Under the pieces are notes generated by a model. That model had not been told where the DNA came from, made no database searches, and worked only from the letters and a program-made list of their open reading frames with translations. Positions 37,472 through 45,663 of a DNA stretch of 64,000 nt are shown here, in pieces. The position numbers and the translations under genes are program-made. Location of the stretch: contig NZ_MRCE01000007.1 of the NCBI RefSeq assembly GCF_001904725.1, positions 1 through 64,000 on the forward strand, written 5' to 3'. This stretch comes from Phormidium ambiguum IAM M-71 (GTDB taxonomy: Bacteria; Cyanobacteriota; Cyanobacteriia; Cyanobacteriales; Aerosakkonemataceae). Position 1 is the stretch's first letter, and every line of letters begins with the position of its first letter.

Positions 37472-38086
37472 TTAGCTATAAACACGAGGTCTACGTGCGC
37501 CAACGGAAGCACCAACCATTGTAGCTATCAACCCTAATAAAGAGCCAAATATAAATGACCAAGCTGCTTTTGCGGTATTTCCAGCAATATTGCGAGCTTG
37601 ATTAGGGTCTATATTAACCTGATTAGGTATATTAACTCCACCTGGTTGTTGCACTTGATTGGCAATTTCTCCAGCATTAGAAGCAATGACACCAAATGTA
37701 CCCGATATACCGCTAACTAATAGCCAAGAACTCAATGCTAAAGTAGTTCCCCACAAAATAGCTGCGTTTAAAAGAGCCGTTTTCTTGTTCATTGGGCCAC
37801 AACTCATAGCCATAACCCAACCACCCAAAAATAAGGCAATTAGTAAACTAATAATGGCCCAAATCCCTACACCAAGACCAACATTACCTGCATTTGTACC
37901 GTTAGCACCAGCACTTAAGCCAATAGCTGCTCCGAAAGCACTTAAAATTAATTGAGTGCTAATAGCAATAGCTATTCCGCCAAAGATTGGCCCCCATCTT
38001 ACGCGATCGTGATAATCAACTACAGGATTTATAATTGCAGGTTCAACAACTTGAGTACCTGGTGGCTCTGAAGAATAGTAAGTCAT
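37472..38086 (-). CDS. glycine/alanine-rich integral membrane protein
   Basis: The 204-residue protein has about four hydrophobic helices: IFGGIAIAISTQLILSAFG (about 33-55), VGIWAIISLLIALFLGGWV, AILWGTTLALSSWLL, and AAWSFIFGSLLGLIATMVG near the end. Small residues (Gly, Ala, Ser) dominate, as in membrane-packing proteins of unknown role. It diverges from the PRC-barrel stress protein gene at 38351, suggesting a shared regulator region between. I do not recognise a named family with certainty. Confidence 0.75.
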   Translation of the reverse strand: MTYYSSEPPGTQVVEPAIINPVVDYHDRVRWGPIFGGIAIAISTQLILSAFGAAIGLSAGANGTNAGNVGLGVGIWAIISLLIALFLGGWVMAMSCGPMNKKTALLNAAILWGTTLALSSWLLVSGISGTFGVIASNAGEIANQVQQPGGVNIPNQVNIDPNQARNIAGNTAKAAWSFIFGSLLGLIATMVGASVGARRPRVYS

Positions 38087-38350
38087 AAAACATTTAATCC
38101 TTTTGTTACTAAGTTAATCTTTATTAACTAATAGATTTTATGTAATAATTAATAAATAAATTATCTATCCGCAGTTATAATAATTTTTTCTAATTTAAAT
38201 ATTTATTCAATTCATCTATCAAAAGTTATAAAAAAAATTATAAAATCTTGATATATAAAAATTACCTGATCCTTCATCAGAAAGAAGTTTCCAGATTGAA
38301 ACCTCTCTACAGTGGTGACATAACTTGATGATGATAGGAAAGAAAAGTAA

Positions 38351-39268
38351 ATGTTACTCTACAAAGTTGAAGATTTTAATCCCGATTACCGCACAGAAGC
38401 TTTTGATGGCAGAGAATTCAAGGGTTTGGATGTCTATGCCGGAAACAGCGATGAAAAAATTGGCAAAATAGATAACGGATTAGTTGATGAAACAGGACGT
38501 TTCCGTTATTTTGTTGTTGATACAGGTTTCTGGATTTTTGGGAAAAAGGTTTTAGTTCCGGTTGGTCTTTGTCGAATTGATTTTCGTTCCCATCGTGTTT
38601 ATGCCACAGGTTTGGAGAGTAAAGAACAAGCGGAAAGATTACCTAGATATGAAGAAGGAATGTCAGTAGATTATGACTACGAAGAACAAGTAAGAAATGT
38701 TTATCGTACTCGAACTGTAGAAGCTTCTCCGCCAGTGGAAGCGTCATTACCTGTAGAATCAACAGGAATTGTAGATGCAACTGCTCCAGTTTCTAGACCA
38801 CAACCAGTAGTTAAAAAAGATAATTACGATCGCCAAAGCTACACTTACGAAAAAGAGCCTGCAATGTATAATATCAACGAGCAGGATCACCAAGAATTTA
38901 AACTTTACGAAGAACGATTAGTTGCCAGTAAAAGCCGTCGCAAAACTGGTGAAGTAGCTATTGGCAAGCACGTTGAAACTGAAACTGTACGAGCTTCTGT
39001 TCCTGTAGAAAAAGAACGAGTTGTCATTGAACGTACAACTCCTACAGATGCAGGCATTTCACAACTTCCTAATGATGTTTTCCAAGAAGAACAAGCAATG
39101 CGAATGGAAATTTACGAAGAAACTGCTGATATCAGAAAGCAAGCTTTTGTGCGCGAAGAAATCAACGTCCGAAAAGAAGTTACTCAAGAAACAGTTGAAT
39201 TAAAAGACACTGTACGTCGTGAAGAATTAGATTTAGATACTCCGGGTGATTCAACTATTAAGAAATGA
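38351..39268 (+). CDS. PRC-barrel and DUF2382 (YsnF/AvaK-type) stress protein
   Basis: The 305-residue protein has a PRC-barrel at residues 15-95 (FKGLDVYAGNSDEKIGKID, then VDTGFWIFGKKVLVPVG). A proline-rich linker follows, and then DUF2382 (about 180-300; FKLYEERLVASKSRRKTGEVAIGK, VPVEKERVVIERTTP and EEINVRKEV). This architecture is typical of general stress proteins, for example in Nostoc under dehydration or salt. A terminator-like hairpin separates it from the SLH gene. Confidence 0.88.
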   Translation: MLLYKVEDFNPDYRTEAFDGREFKGLDVYAGNSDEKIGKIDNGLVDETGRFRYFVVDTGFWIFGKKVLVPVGLCRIDFRSHRVYATGLESKEQAERLPRYEEGMSVDYDYEEQVRNVYRTRTVEASPPVEASLPVESTGIVDATAPVSRPQPVVKKDNYDRQSYTYEKEPAMYNINEQDHQEFKLYEERLVASKSRRKTGEVAIGKHVETETVRASVPVEKERVVIERTTPTDAGISQLPNDVFQEEQAMRMEIYEETADIRKQAFVREEINVRKEVTQETVELKDTVRREELDLDTPGDSTIKK

Positions 39269-39299
39269 ACCTTAAGTACCTGAAGACAATTAATTATTA

Positions 39300-39336
39300 A
39301 GAGATGGTTGCTAATTAATCAGTTTTAACCATCTCT
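39300..39336 (+). terminator. hairpin between the DUF2382 and SLH genes
   Basis: A 10-bp stem AGAGATGGTT / AACCATCTCT encloses a 17-base loop. The following TAATTAG is T-poor, so termination may be partial. Confidence 0.45.
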
Positions 39337-39363
39337 AATTAGACAAAAAGGAGGGAATTTATT

Positions 39364-40293
39364 ATGTCTAAAAATTGGCATTTACCATTAATGAGTGTTG
39401 TACTTGCAGGGTTAACAATTTTTTCGGGAGTCATGGCTTTTTTGAGCGAACCTGAACAAGTGACAGCGCAACAAGCAAAACAAAAATTCTCTGATGTAGC
39501 ACTTAATTACTGGGCTCGTCCATTCATTGAACCTTTAACAGAACAAGGAATTATTGCAGGTTATCCTGATGGTACATTTAGACCAGAACAGACTATAGAC
39601 AGAGATGAATTTGCTGCGATTATTCGCCAATCTTTCGATCGAGAAAGAATTAGAAATATCTCCAGCGGCAGCGACTTTAATGACGTTCCCGAAAACTATT
39701 GGGCAACCGAACCCATTCAAGAAGCTTACGAAATGGGATTTATGGGAGCATTTGAAGGTAATACATTTCGTCCTCAACAGGGAATTACTAGAGCGCAAGC
39801 TTTAGCTGCTTTATCGAGAGGTATGCAAATGAATTTCGATCGCCCTACCACAGCAACAACTCAACAGAGAACTCAACCTAGAACTGCTAAAAATCGCTTA
39901 GTATTTCCTTTAGCTTCAACTGCTTTAATGCAGCCATTGCTACCTGTAATTGCAGCACAAAAACCCAGACCTGCTACTACTGCAACAGGAACAACAGCAG
40001 CAACAGTTCCTGCACAAAGATATCTCAATAATTACTACGATGATGCGGAACAAATTCCCCCAGCTTTAGTTGCTCCTGTAGCAGCAGCTACCCAAGAAAA
40101 TGTTGTGGTTAACTATCCAGCACCACGCCTTCTTAGACCTAACGAATTACTCAAACGTAGTGTTGCTGCGGCGATGATTCATCGAGCTTTAGTTTCTCAA
40201 GGTAAGTTGCAACCGATTCCTAACAATACTCAGGCTAATAAATATTTTCCTCAGCCTGTAAGCAACACCTCTGCTACTACAAATTCACAGTAA
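39364..40293 (+). CDS. S-layer homology domain protein
   Basis: A very good ribosome site (AAGGAGGG) precedes the ATG. Residues 8-35 form a signal or anchor helix. Two SLH motifs are clear: FSDVALNYWARPFIEPL with IIAGYPDGTFRPEQTIDRDE (about 42-95) and FNDVPENYWATEPIQEAY with FEGNTFRPQQGITRAQAL (about 100-150). The remaining half is Thr/Ala/Pro-rich and ends in ANELLKRSVAAAMIHRAL-like ELLKRSVAAAMIHRAL, a diverged third SLH end. The protein likely binds peptidoglycan-linked polymers at the cell surface. Confidence 0.88.
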   Translation: MSKNWHLPLMSVVLAGLTIFSGVMAFLSEPEQVTAQQAKQKFSDVALNYWARPFIEPLTEQGIIAGYPDGTFRPEQTIDRDEFAAIIRQSFDRERIRNISSGSDFNDVPENYWATEPIQEAYEMGFMGAFEGNTFRPQQGITRAQALAALSRGMQMNFDRPTTATTQQRTQPRTAKNRLVFPLASTALMQPLLPVIAAQKPRPATTATGTTAATVPAQRYLNNYYDDAEQIPPALVAPVAAATQENVVVNYPAPRLLRPNELLKRSVAAAMIHRALVSQGKLQPIPNNTQANKYFPQPVSNTSATTNSQ

Positions 40294-40303
40294 AAATTTA
40301 ACT

Positions 40304-41272
40304 TCAACTCGATGTTAATTCTGGCAAAACTTTAGCACCAAACACTTCAATAAACTGTTCTTGTTCACGATTAACATTGTGCAAAATCAGTTCATTAAAT
40401 CCCAATTCAATATCTTTTTGTAACCACTCAATATGCTGCTGTGGATCTGCCGAAATCCTAACGTGATTAAATAATTCTTCTGGTTGGACAAACTCCCCAG
40501 CAGCATCAAATTGTTCGGGAGTTATCAGTTCGGTTAACATCTTGCTTTTGAATATATTGTTACGCCATTGATGATAAGCACCTTGTAATGCTTTCTCCTC
40601 AGAATTATCGTAAGAAAGCTGTACTTTTAAAATCATTGGTTTGCCTTCTCCGCCACCTCGACGAAAGGCATCAACGACTTTTTTTAACTTTTCTGGTGGG
40701 CGAGAAGTGGTAATTAATCCATCTGCCCAACTTCCCAACCATTCAGCGGTTTCGGGAGTAATTGCTGCTCCAATAATTGCGGGAAAAATTTCCGGGCGCG
40801 TGTAAAGTTTGGCATCTTCAATGTTTACTAAACCGTGATGGGTAACTGTTTCTCCTGACCAAAGAGCGCGGATAATATCAACACATTCTTTTAAACGGGC
40901 GTTGCGATCGCCTTTTGTCGGCCATTTTTCCCCAGTAATATGTTCATTAACTGCCTGTCCGCTACCCACAGTTAACCAAAAACGATTCGGAAACATTTCC
41001 GCTAAAGTTGCCGCAGCTTGGGCAATAATTGCCGGATGATAACGTTGTCCGGGAGCACAAACAACCCGATAAGAAAGTGTTGGCGTTGCCTGCATTGCTG
41101 CACCTAACCAAGACCAAGCAAAACCGCTTTCTCCTTGCGCTTCTCCCCAAGGATGAAAATGGTCTGAGGAAAGCGCCAAAGTAAACCCAGCTTGTTCTGC
41201 CATTTGCACATATTTCAACAATTCACTAGGTTTGAATTGTTCGTGAGATGAGTGATAACCAATGTTAGCCAT
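40304..41272 (-). CDS. LLM-class flavin-dependent oxidoreductase (TIGR03885-like)
   Basis: The 322-residue protein has the luciferase-like monooxygenase barrel. Characteristic parts are IGYHSSHEQFKPSELLKYV, LALSSDHFHPW, YHPAIIAQAAATLAEMFPNRF and VGSGQAVNEH. The resemblance is to the TIGR03885 type FMN-dependent group, found beside glycosyl hydrolases such as trehalose synthase-like proteins, as here. The substrate is unknown. It is 112 bp past the GH13 gene; that gap holds an inverted GGTGCGTCA repeat. Confidence 0.88.
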   Translation of the reverse strand: MANIGYHSSHEQFKPSELLKYVQMAEQAGFTLALSSDHFHPWGEAQGESGFAWSWLGAAMQATPTLSYRVVCAPGQRYHPAIIAQAAATLAEMFPNRFWLTVGSGQAVNEHITGEKWPTKGDRNARLKECVDIIRALWSGETVTHHGLVNIEDAKLYTRPEIFPAIIGAAITPETAEWLGSWADGLITTSRPPEKLKKVVDAFRRGGGEGKPMILKVQLSYDNSEEKALQGAYHQWRNNIFKSKMLTELITPEQFDAAGEFVQPEELFNHVRISADPQQHIEWLQKDIELGFNELILHNVNREQEQFIEVFGAKVLPELTSS

Positions 41273-41317
41273 AATTTTCAGTTGTCAATTATTTGTTAAC
41301 AAGAATTGTATGGGTAG

Positions 41318-41374
41318 GGTGCGTCATAAATTTTTACCTTAATGCTCTCGATCGAATGTAGAGTCTGACGCACC
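41318..41374. repeat. inverted repeat GGTGCGTCA / TGACGCACC
   Basis: 9-bp perfect arms at 41318-41326 and 41366-41374, separated by about 39 bases, between the LLM and GH13 genes. This is a dispersed cyanobacterial repeat arrangement and could also weaken readthrough between the genes. Confidence 0.5.
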
Positions 41375-41384
41375 GTACTAATTG

Positions 41385-43016
41385 TTAACTCATTCGGTTA
41401 ACTCGAAACCAACGATAACCGTAACCTGATAAAGGAACAGAACTTAAATCTCCATTCAGAGAATCATATTGGCGATCGCCAAATAAATCGAACAAATGAG
41501 TGTAATTATTCGCTTTCAACGACACCGTACAAGGTTTGTCAGCCAAATTATGTAAAGCAATAACTGTCTTACCTTGCCACTCACAACTATGAGCAAAAAC
41601 CGCAGGTTCATCAGTTTCTAAAATTGTCCATTCACCCCAACCAAATTCCGGGCATTGTTTGCGAACTCTAATTGCTCGTTCCATCCAGTTTATTAACGAA
41701 TTAGAATCGCGTTGTTGGTAAGAAACATTTACTTTTTCATAGCCATATTCTCCGCCTTTAATTGTTGGTCGAGTCAGTTGATCTGGTTCAGCTTTAGAAA
41801 AACCACCGTTCTTTTCATCTGACCATTGCATCACTGTGCGGACACTATTTCGGTCTTCTAAAGACAAATCATCGCCCATACCAATTTCTTCACCGTAGCG
41901 GACTAAAGGTGTACCAGGAAGAGTGAAAAGTAAGCTGTAAACTAATTCAATTTGACAGCGATTTCCGCCCATCATTGGTGCTAAACGACGGCGAATTCCA
42001 TGCCCGTAAAGCTGCATATTTTCTTCCGGTGCAAAGGCGGCGAAAATTTCCTGTTGTTCGGATTTACTTATGCGATCGAGCGTCAATTCATCATGATGGC
42101 GAACAAAATTTAACCATTGACAAATCCCTGGAATTTTCGGCAGTGTTTTTAACCCATCCCGCAGAGTATTTGCATCTTTTCGCGCTAGTGCCAAAAACAT
42201 ATACTGATTCAACAAAAAGTTGAATAGTAAGTGCATTCTGTCACCTTCACCAAAATATATAGGAATATTTTCTGAGGCAACATTTGCTTCAGCTAATAGT
42301 ACAGCATCACCTCGACGCGATACTAAAAAACTGTGCATTTCTGCTAAAAACCCTTCTAATTCTTCTGGATTAGCACCTTCAATGCCAATTCCTTTAATTA
42401 AAAAAGGAGCCGCATCAATGCGAAATCCAGACACACCCAGTTCTAGCCAAAATGCCATGATTTTGCAAATTTCTTCTCGGACTTTGGGATTGCCAATATT
42501 TAAATCTGGCTGTTCTTTGTAGAAGTGATGCAGATAGAAAGCTTCTGCTTTCTCGTCATATTCCCAAATACTATCCTCAGCATTAGGAAAAGCGAGTAAT
42601 CCTGGCTCAAAATCTTTTGGCGGTTTTTTTTCCCACACATAGTAGTCACGATATCGAGAGTTTTTATCGCTACGTGCTGCTTGAAACCAAGGATGTTCAA
42701 TTGAGGTGTGGTTAACTACTAAATCGATAATTACACGAATTCCTCTTTCCTTTGCTTGGTGCATGAATTCAACAAAATCTCCCAGCGTTCCTAAACGTGG
42801 ATCGACACCGTAATAATCCATGACATCGTAACCATTATCTCGATTAGGAGAAGGATAAAAAGGTAGTAACCACAAACAAGTAATTCCTAATCCAGAAAGG
42901 TGATCTAAGCAATTAGTAAGCCCTTGAAAATCACCGACACCATTGCCATCGGAATCTAAGAAAGTTTCGACATCTAGAGAGTAAACAATTGCGTTTTTGT
43001 ACCAATGATTTTGCAT
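41385..43016 (-). CDS. GH13 alpha-amylase/trehalose synthase-like enzyme
   Basis: The 543-residue enzyme has a GH13 barrel. N-terminal markers are DSDGNGVGDFQGLTNCLDHL and LWLLPFYPSPNRDNGYDV; IIDLVVNHTSIEHPWFQ is conserved region I. The catalytic Asp lies in GFRIDAAPF (near 200), the acid Glu in LLAEANV (near 242) and the stabilising Asp in FVRHHDELT (near 305). The arrangement suits trehalose synthase (maltose-to-trehalose isomerase) or a related glucosylase. The protein lacks a signal peptide, so it is cytosolic. Confidence 0.9.
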   Translation of the reverse strand: MQNHWYKNAIVYSLDVETFLDSDGNGVGDFQGLTNCLDHLSGLGITCLWLLPFYPSPNRDNGYDVMDYYGVDPRLGTLGDFVEFMHQAKERGIRVIIDLVVNHTSIEHPWFQAARSDKNSRYRDYYVWEKKPPKDFEPGLLAFPNAEDSIWEYDEKAEAFYLHHFYKEQPDLNIGNPKVREEICKIMAFWLELGVSGFRIDAAPFLIKGIGIEGANPEELEGFLAEMHSFLVSRRGDAVLLAEANVASENIPIYFGEGDRMHLLFNFLLNQYMFLALARKDANTLRDGLKTLPKIPGICQWLNFVRHHDELTLDRISKSEQQEIFAAFAPEENMQLYGHGIRRRLAPMMGGNRCQIELVYSLLFTLPGTPLVRYGEEIGMGDDLSLEDRNSVRTVMQWSDEKNGGFSKAEPDQLTRPTIKGGEYGYEKVNVSYQQRDSNSLINWMERAIRVRKQCPEFGWGEWTILETDEPAVFAHSCEWQGKTVIALHNLADKPCTVSLKANNYTHLFDLFGDRQYDSLNGDLSSVPLSGYGYRWFRVNRMS

Positions 43017-43028
43017 GATTTACTGTTT

Positions 43029-43418
43029 CTAATTACTGCTGGAGTATGCGATCGTACTAAGTAAAGCGTTCTCTGATTGCCGGGAATCTAGTCGCGTATG
43101 TTGCACCACAATTGGCACATCAGAAATAAACACGCTGGCGTAATCGGTATCACGAGGAATCGGTTCAGGATCGGTTAAATCATTAAAACGTAAATGCAAT
43201 GTGCGTCTGGCGGAAACTGTTACCCGATAAGGGCCTACAGGTTCTTTGTCTTTAAAATAAATGGTGATTTCTACATGAGCATCCTGTTCACCAGTATTCA
43301 ACAAACAAGCAGTTTCATGACTAGTAAATTGCGGTTCAGGGCCATTACCGTAAGCAGGAATGTAGCCTTCTGCGATCGCCCAAAAAGTATTTCCAATTGG
43401 TTTGTTCATAAGTTTCAC
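43029..43418 (-). CDS. Anabaena sensory rhodopsin transducer (ASRT) family protein
   Basis: The 129-residue protein strongly resembles the Anabaena sensory rhodopsin transducer (PF07100). Segments FWAIAEGYIPAYGNGPEPQF, SHETACLLNTGEQDAHVEITIY, KEPVGPYRVTVSARR and VPIVVQHTRLDSRQSENALLS span the whole chain. Known members are small soluble beta proteins, and the superfamily has been proposed to bind sugars or similar small molecules. No rhodopsin gene is in the window. It is 12 bp upstream of the GH13 enzyme in the same direction, and the genomic link to sugar metabolism supports a carbohydrate-related role. Confidence 0.92.
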   Translation of the reverse strand: MKLMNKPIGNTFWAIAEGYIPAYGNGPEPQFTSHETACLLNTGEQDAHVEITIYFKDKEPVGPYRVTVSARRTLHLRFNDLTDPEPIPRDTDYASVFISDVPIVVQHTRLDSRQSENALLSTIAYSSSN

Positions 43419-43451
43419 TCCTTGTTAGTAAAATCTGAAATTTAATATTAA

Positions 43452-44480
43452 CTAGCGGGCTGTTTGCCAACGATCCAAAACATCCTTAATTACAACTTCC
43501 CTAATCCAAGTTTGCAGCACAATCAAAATTGGTAAGGCTAAAAACAAACCTAAAAATCCAAAGAAAACCCCAAAAGCTGTCAAAATAGCCAAAGTATAAG
43601 CAGGCAAAAGAGATACCTCCTTTTCCATCACTATAGGTGTAACAAAATTACCTTCAACTTGTTGAATGAAAGTATAAAGTATGATTACTAAAATAGCTTT
43701 TATTGGAGAATATAATAAAGCCAGCAACAGTGGCGGAACTACACTTAAAATTGCGCCAATATAAGGAATTAAAGCCAAAATAGTTGCCAAAAGTCCATTC
43801 ACAAAAGGCAATGGCACATCTAAAAACCATAACCCAATAGTGGAAGTTATCCCAATAAAAGTCATACTCAACGCTACACCTTTTAACCAACCAATTAAAC
43901 CTTTTTCACATTCAGTAAGAATCTGCTCTACTCGCTGACGATAAAACGCCGGAAACAGGGAGATAAATACTTTCCGGTAAGGTTGTGGATTGACTAAAAG
44001 CATTATTGTTAAAACAACGATTAATAAAAAGTTTAAAACTAAAGTTAAAGAGTTTGATAATACAAGATATAAATTAGTAATTCCCCAAGCAAAAAATCGT
44101 TGTAGTTCTGTAGTCAAATCGTTGAGGCTAGGAATATTATTAACAAATTGGCTGGGAACTCTGGCTTGTAACCAATTAGTCCAAGTTTGAATTTTATCTA
44201 TGCCAAAAGGTATCAGTTTGATTAGTTCTTGAAATTGTTTAGTTAAAGGTGGGAAAATTAATAAAAAAGATAAAACTACAATTGTGATTACTATCCCAAT
44301 AGTTAATGTAAGAGCAATCCCTCTTTTTGCTCCTGACTGTTGCAGTCGTTTTACTACTCGATTAAGAGCCGTTGCGAAAACGACAGATGTAAAAAATATC
44401 AGGATAATTTCTCTAATTTCCCAAAGGATATAGAGAGATACAATTAAAGCGAAAAAACCGATCCATTTCCCTAAACTCAT
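43452..44480 (-). CDS. AI-2E family transporter (PerM/YdiK type permease)
   Basis: From MSLGKWIGFFALIV the protein has 342 residues; a longer frame to 44534 overlaps the upstream HAD gene. About seven membrane helices are visible, including ALIVSLYILWEIREIILIFF and ILVLNFLLIVVLTIMLLV. The family has many members, and true AI-2 export is shown for few. It follows the HAD-like gene by 11 bp, so both are probably transcribed together, and is 34 bp upstream of the ASRT gene. Confidence 0.9.
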   Translation of the reverse strand: MSLGKWIGFFALIVSLYILWEIREIILIFFTSVVFATALNRVVKRLQQSGAKRGIALTLTIGIVITIVVLSFLLIFPPLTKQFQELIKLIPFGIDKIQTWTNWLQARVPSQFVNNIPSLNDLTTELQRFFAWGITNLYLVLSNSLTLVLNFLLIVVLTIMLLVNPQPYRKVFISLFPAFYRQRVEQILTECEKGLIGWLKGVALSMTFIGITSTIGLWFLDVPLPFVNGLLATILALIPYIGAILSVVPPLLLALLYSPIKAILVIILYTFIQQVEGNFVTPIVMEKEVSLLPAYTLAILTAFGVFFGFLGLFLALPILIVLQTWIREVVIKDVLDRWQTAR

Positions 44481-44491
44481 AAAGCCGCCTT

Positions 44492-44851
44492 TTACTCGCC
44501 AACGCTTAATTGTGCTAAAGAAATTTGTTTGCACATACTTTCAACAGCTAAAGTAAGAGAGCGCATTAATTCCGAATCTTCCTCATATTCTGCGGGAGCT
44601 AAGTTAACAACTCGCTGACTTTCAGAAATACCAAGTTCCCGGCTCCATGCTTCGGCTATCAGGGCGTAAAATCGAGCCATGATATTATCCCAACCTTGAT
44701 TAACTAAAGGTTGAATTTGTTGTTGCCGAAATTCTTGATGATCGATCGATAAACTTTCCAGCAAATGATCGACCGTATCCGGTACGAGAGTATCATCGAA
44801 GTCAAAGACAACAGCGATGTAATTAGAAAGGGGTTTAGTTGCGAGAGACAT
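44492..44851 (-). CDS. short HAD-like protein lacking later motifs
   Basis: From the ATG at 44851 (MSLATKPLSNYIAVVFDFDDTLVPD) the protein has 119 residues. Motif I, DFDDTLV, is present with both Asp residues. Motifs II, III (Lys) and IV (DD or GDxxxD) are not found; the remaining sequence (WSRELGISESQRVVNLAPAE, then SELMRSLTLAVESM) is helical and may be a cap fragment or unrelated. It is probably a truncated HAD hydrolase. It lies 18 bp after the broken ZIP gene. Confidence 0.6.
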   Translation of the reverse strand: MSLATKPLSNYIAVVFDFDDTLVPDTVDHLLESLSIDHQEFRQQQIQPLVNQGWDNIMARFYALIAEAWSRELGISESQRVVNLAPAEYEEDSELMRSLTLAVESMCKQISLAQLSVGE

Positions 44852-44869
44852 AGTAACCACCAAGTATTG

Positions 44870-45604
44870 TTAGCCTAAATAAATTGAAAGCAGGGCAAAT
44901 AATGCAAAACCTCCTACAAAGGTAAATGTTTCTTTATAAGTTTCTTTTTCTTTAGCAACTGCTTCGGGAACCATATTTTCAATTACTACTGTTGTGAGTA
45001 TTCCTGCGGTAAAAGCCAGCAATACAAACTTAATTAATTCTGGTTGACCGCGTACTGTCCAATAGCCAATAGTTGTGCCCAAAAGAGCAGGTAATAAAAA
45101 ACCAAAAGATACGATTCGGCGTTGTTGGTTTGAAATACCTTTTTCTTTGAAACTGGCAAGGGTGACTAATCCTCCGGGAATGTTAGCCATTATTTGACCT
45201 AAAGCTAAAATTAAACCTAATCCAAAAGCGATGCTAGAACCAGTTCCTACCATTAATCCATCACTAAACAAATCAACTCCTACACCTAAAAAAATTAACC
45301 AAGCTGTCGCTTTTTTCTTAACTTTACTAACCCGGTTTTGTACCCATTTAATTAACCAACGAATGACAACGAAAAAGCCCCCTCCACCAACAAAAGCTCA
45401 AATCACTAACCAAGGGGGATTTGCTTGCAAAATTTGGGGCATTAATTCGACTCCGACAACTGCTAAAGCGATACCTGCGGCTGCATGAAGAGCTAAACTC
45501 AAGTTACGGTTGGATAGGGCTAAATATTCGGCCCACCATCCTCCTAAAATGCTGCCGATCGCAGGTAAAGTAGATAAAGCTAAAGCAATCAGATAATCGG
45601 TCAT
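44870..45604 (-). pseudogene. ZIP family metal transporter split by an in-frame TGA
   Basis: Two open frames are in the same phase: 45604-45398 (MTDYLIALALSTLPAIGSILG) and 45271-44870 (MFSDGLMVGTGSSIAFGLGL, with VLLAFTAGILTTVVIENMVPEA). The intervening 126 bp, read in the same frame, encodes convincing protein (AFVGGGGFFVVIRWLIKWVQ, then WLIFLGVGVDLFSDGL). The only interruption is a TGA at 45398-45400. Together they form a normal 244-residue zinc/iron permease with HAAAG and the typical GxxxDL. It may be a recent pseudogene, a sequence error, or (least likely) a recoded codon. Confidence 0.85.
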
Positions 45605-45663
45605 TTATTCCCCATTTCGCTCTTTATTTAAGTAACTACTATTGACAGTGATTTTTACTATTT

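Noticed and set aside
43029-43418. Light-sensing unit with rhodopsin
   Set aside because: No seven-helix opsin gene is found within the window.
45398-45400. TGA as selenocysteine or other recoding in the ZIP gene
   Set aside because: No SECIS-like hairpin was seen after the codon, and cyanobacteria in general lack such recoding.
45231-45488. Plus-strand frame across the broken ZIP gene
   Set aside because: It is antisense to a region with clear transporter sequence and has no ribosome site.
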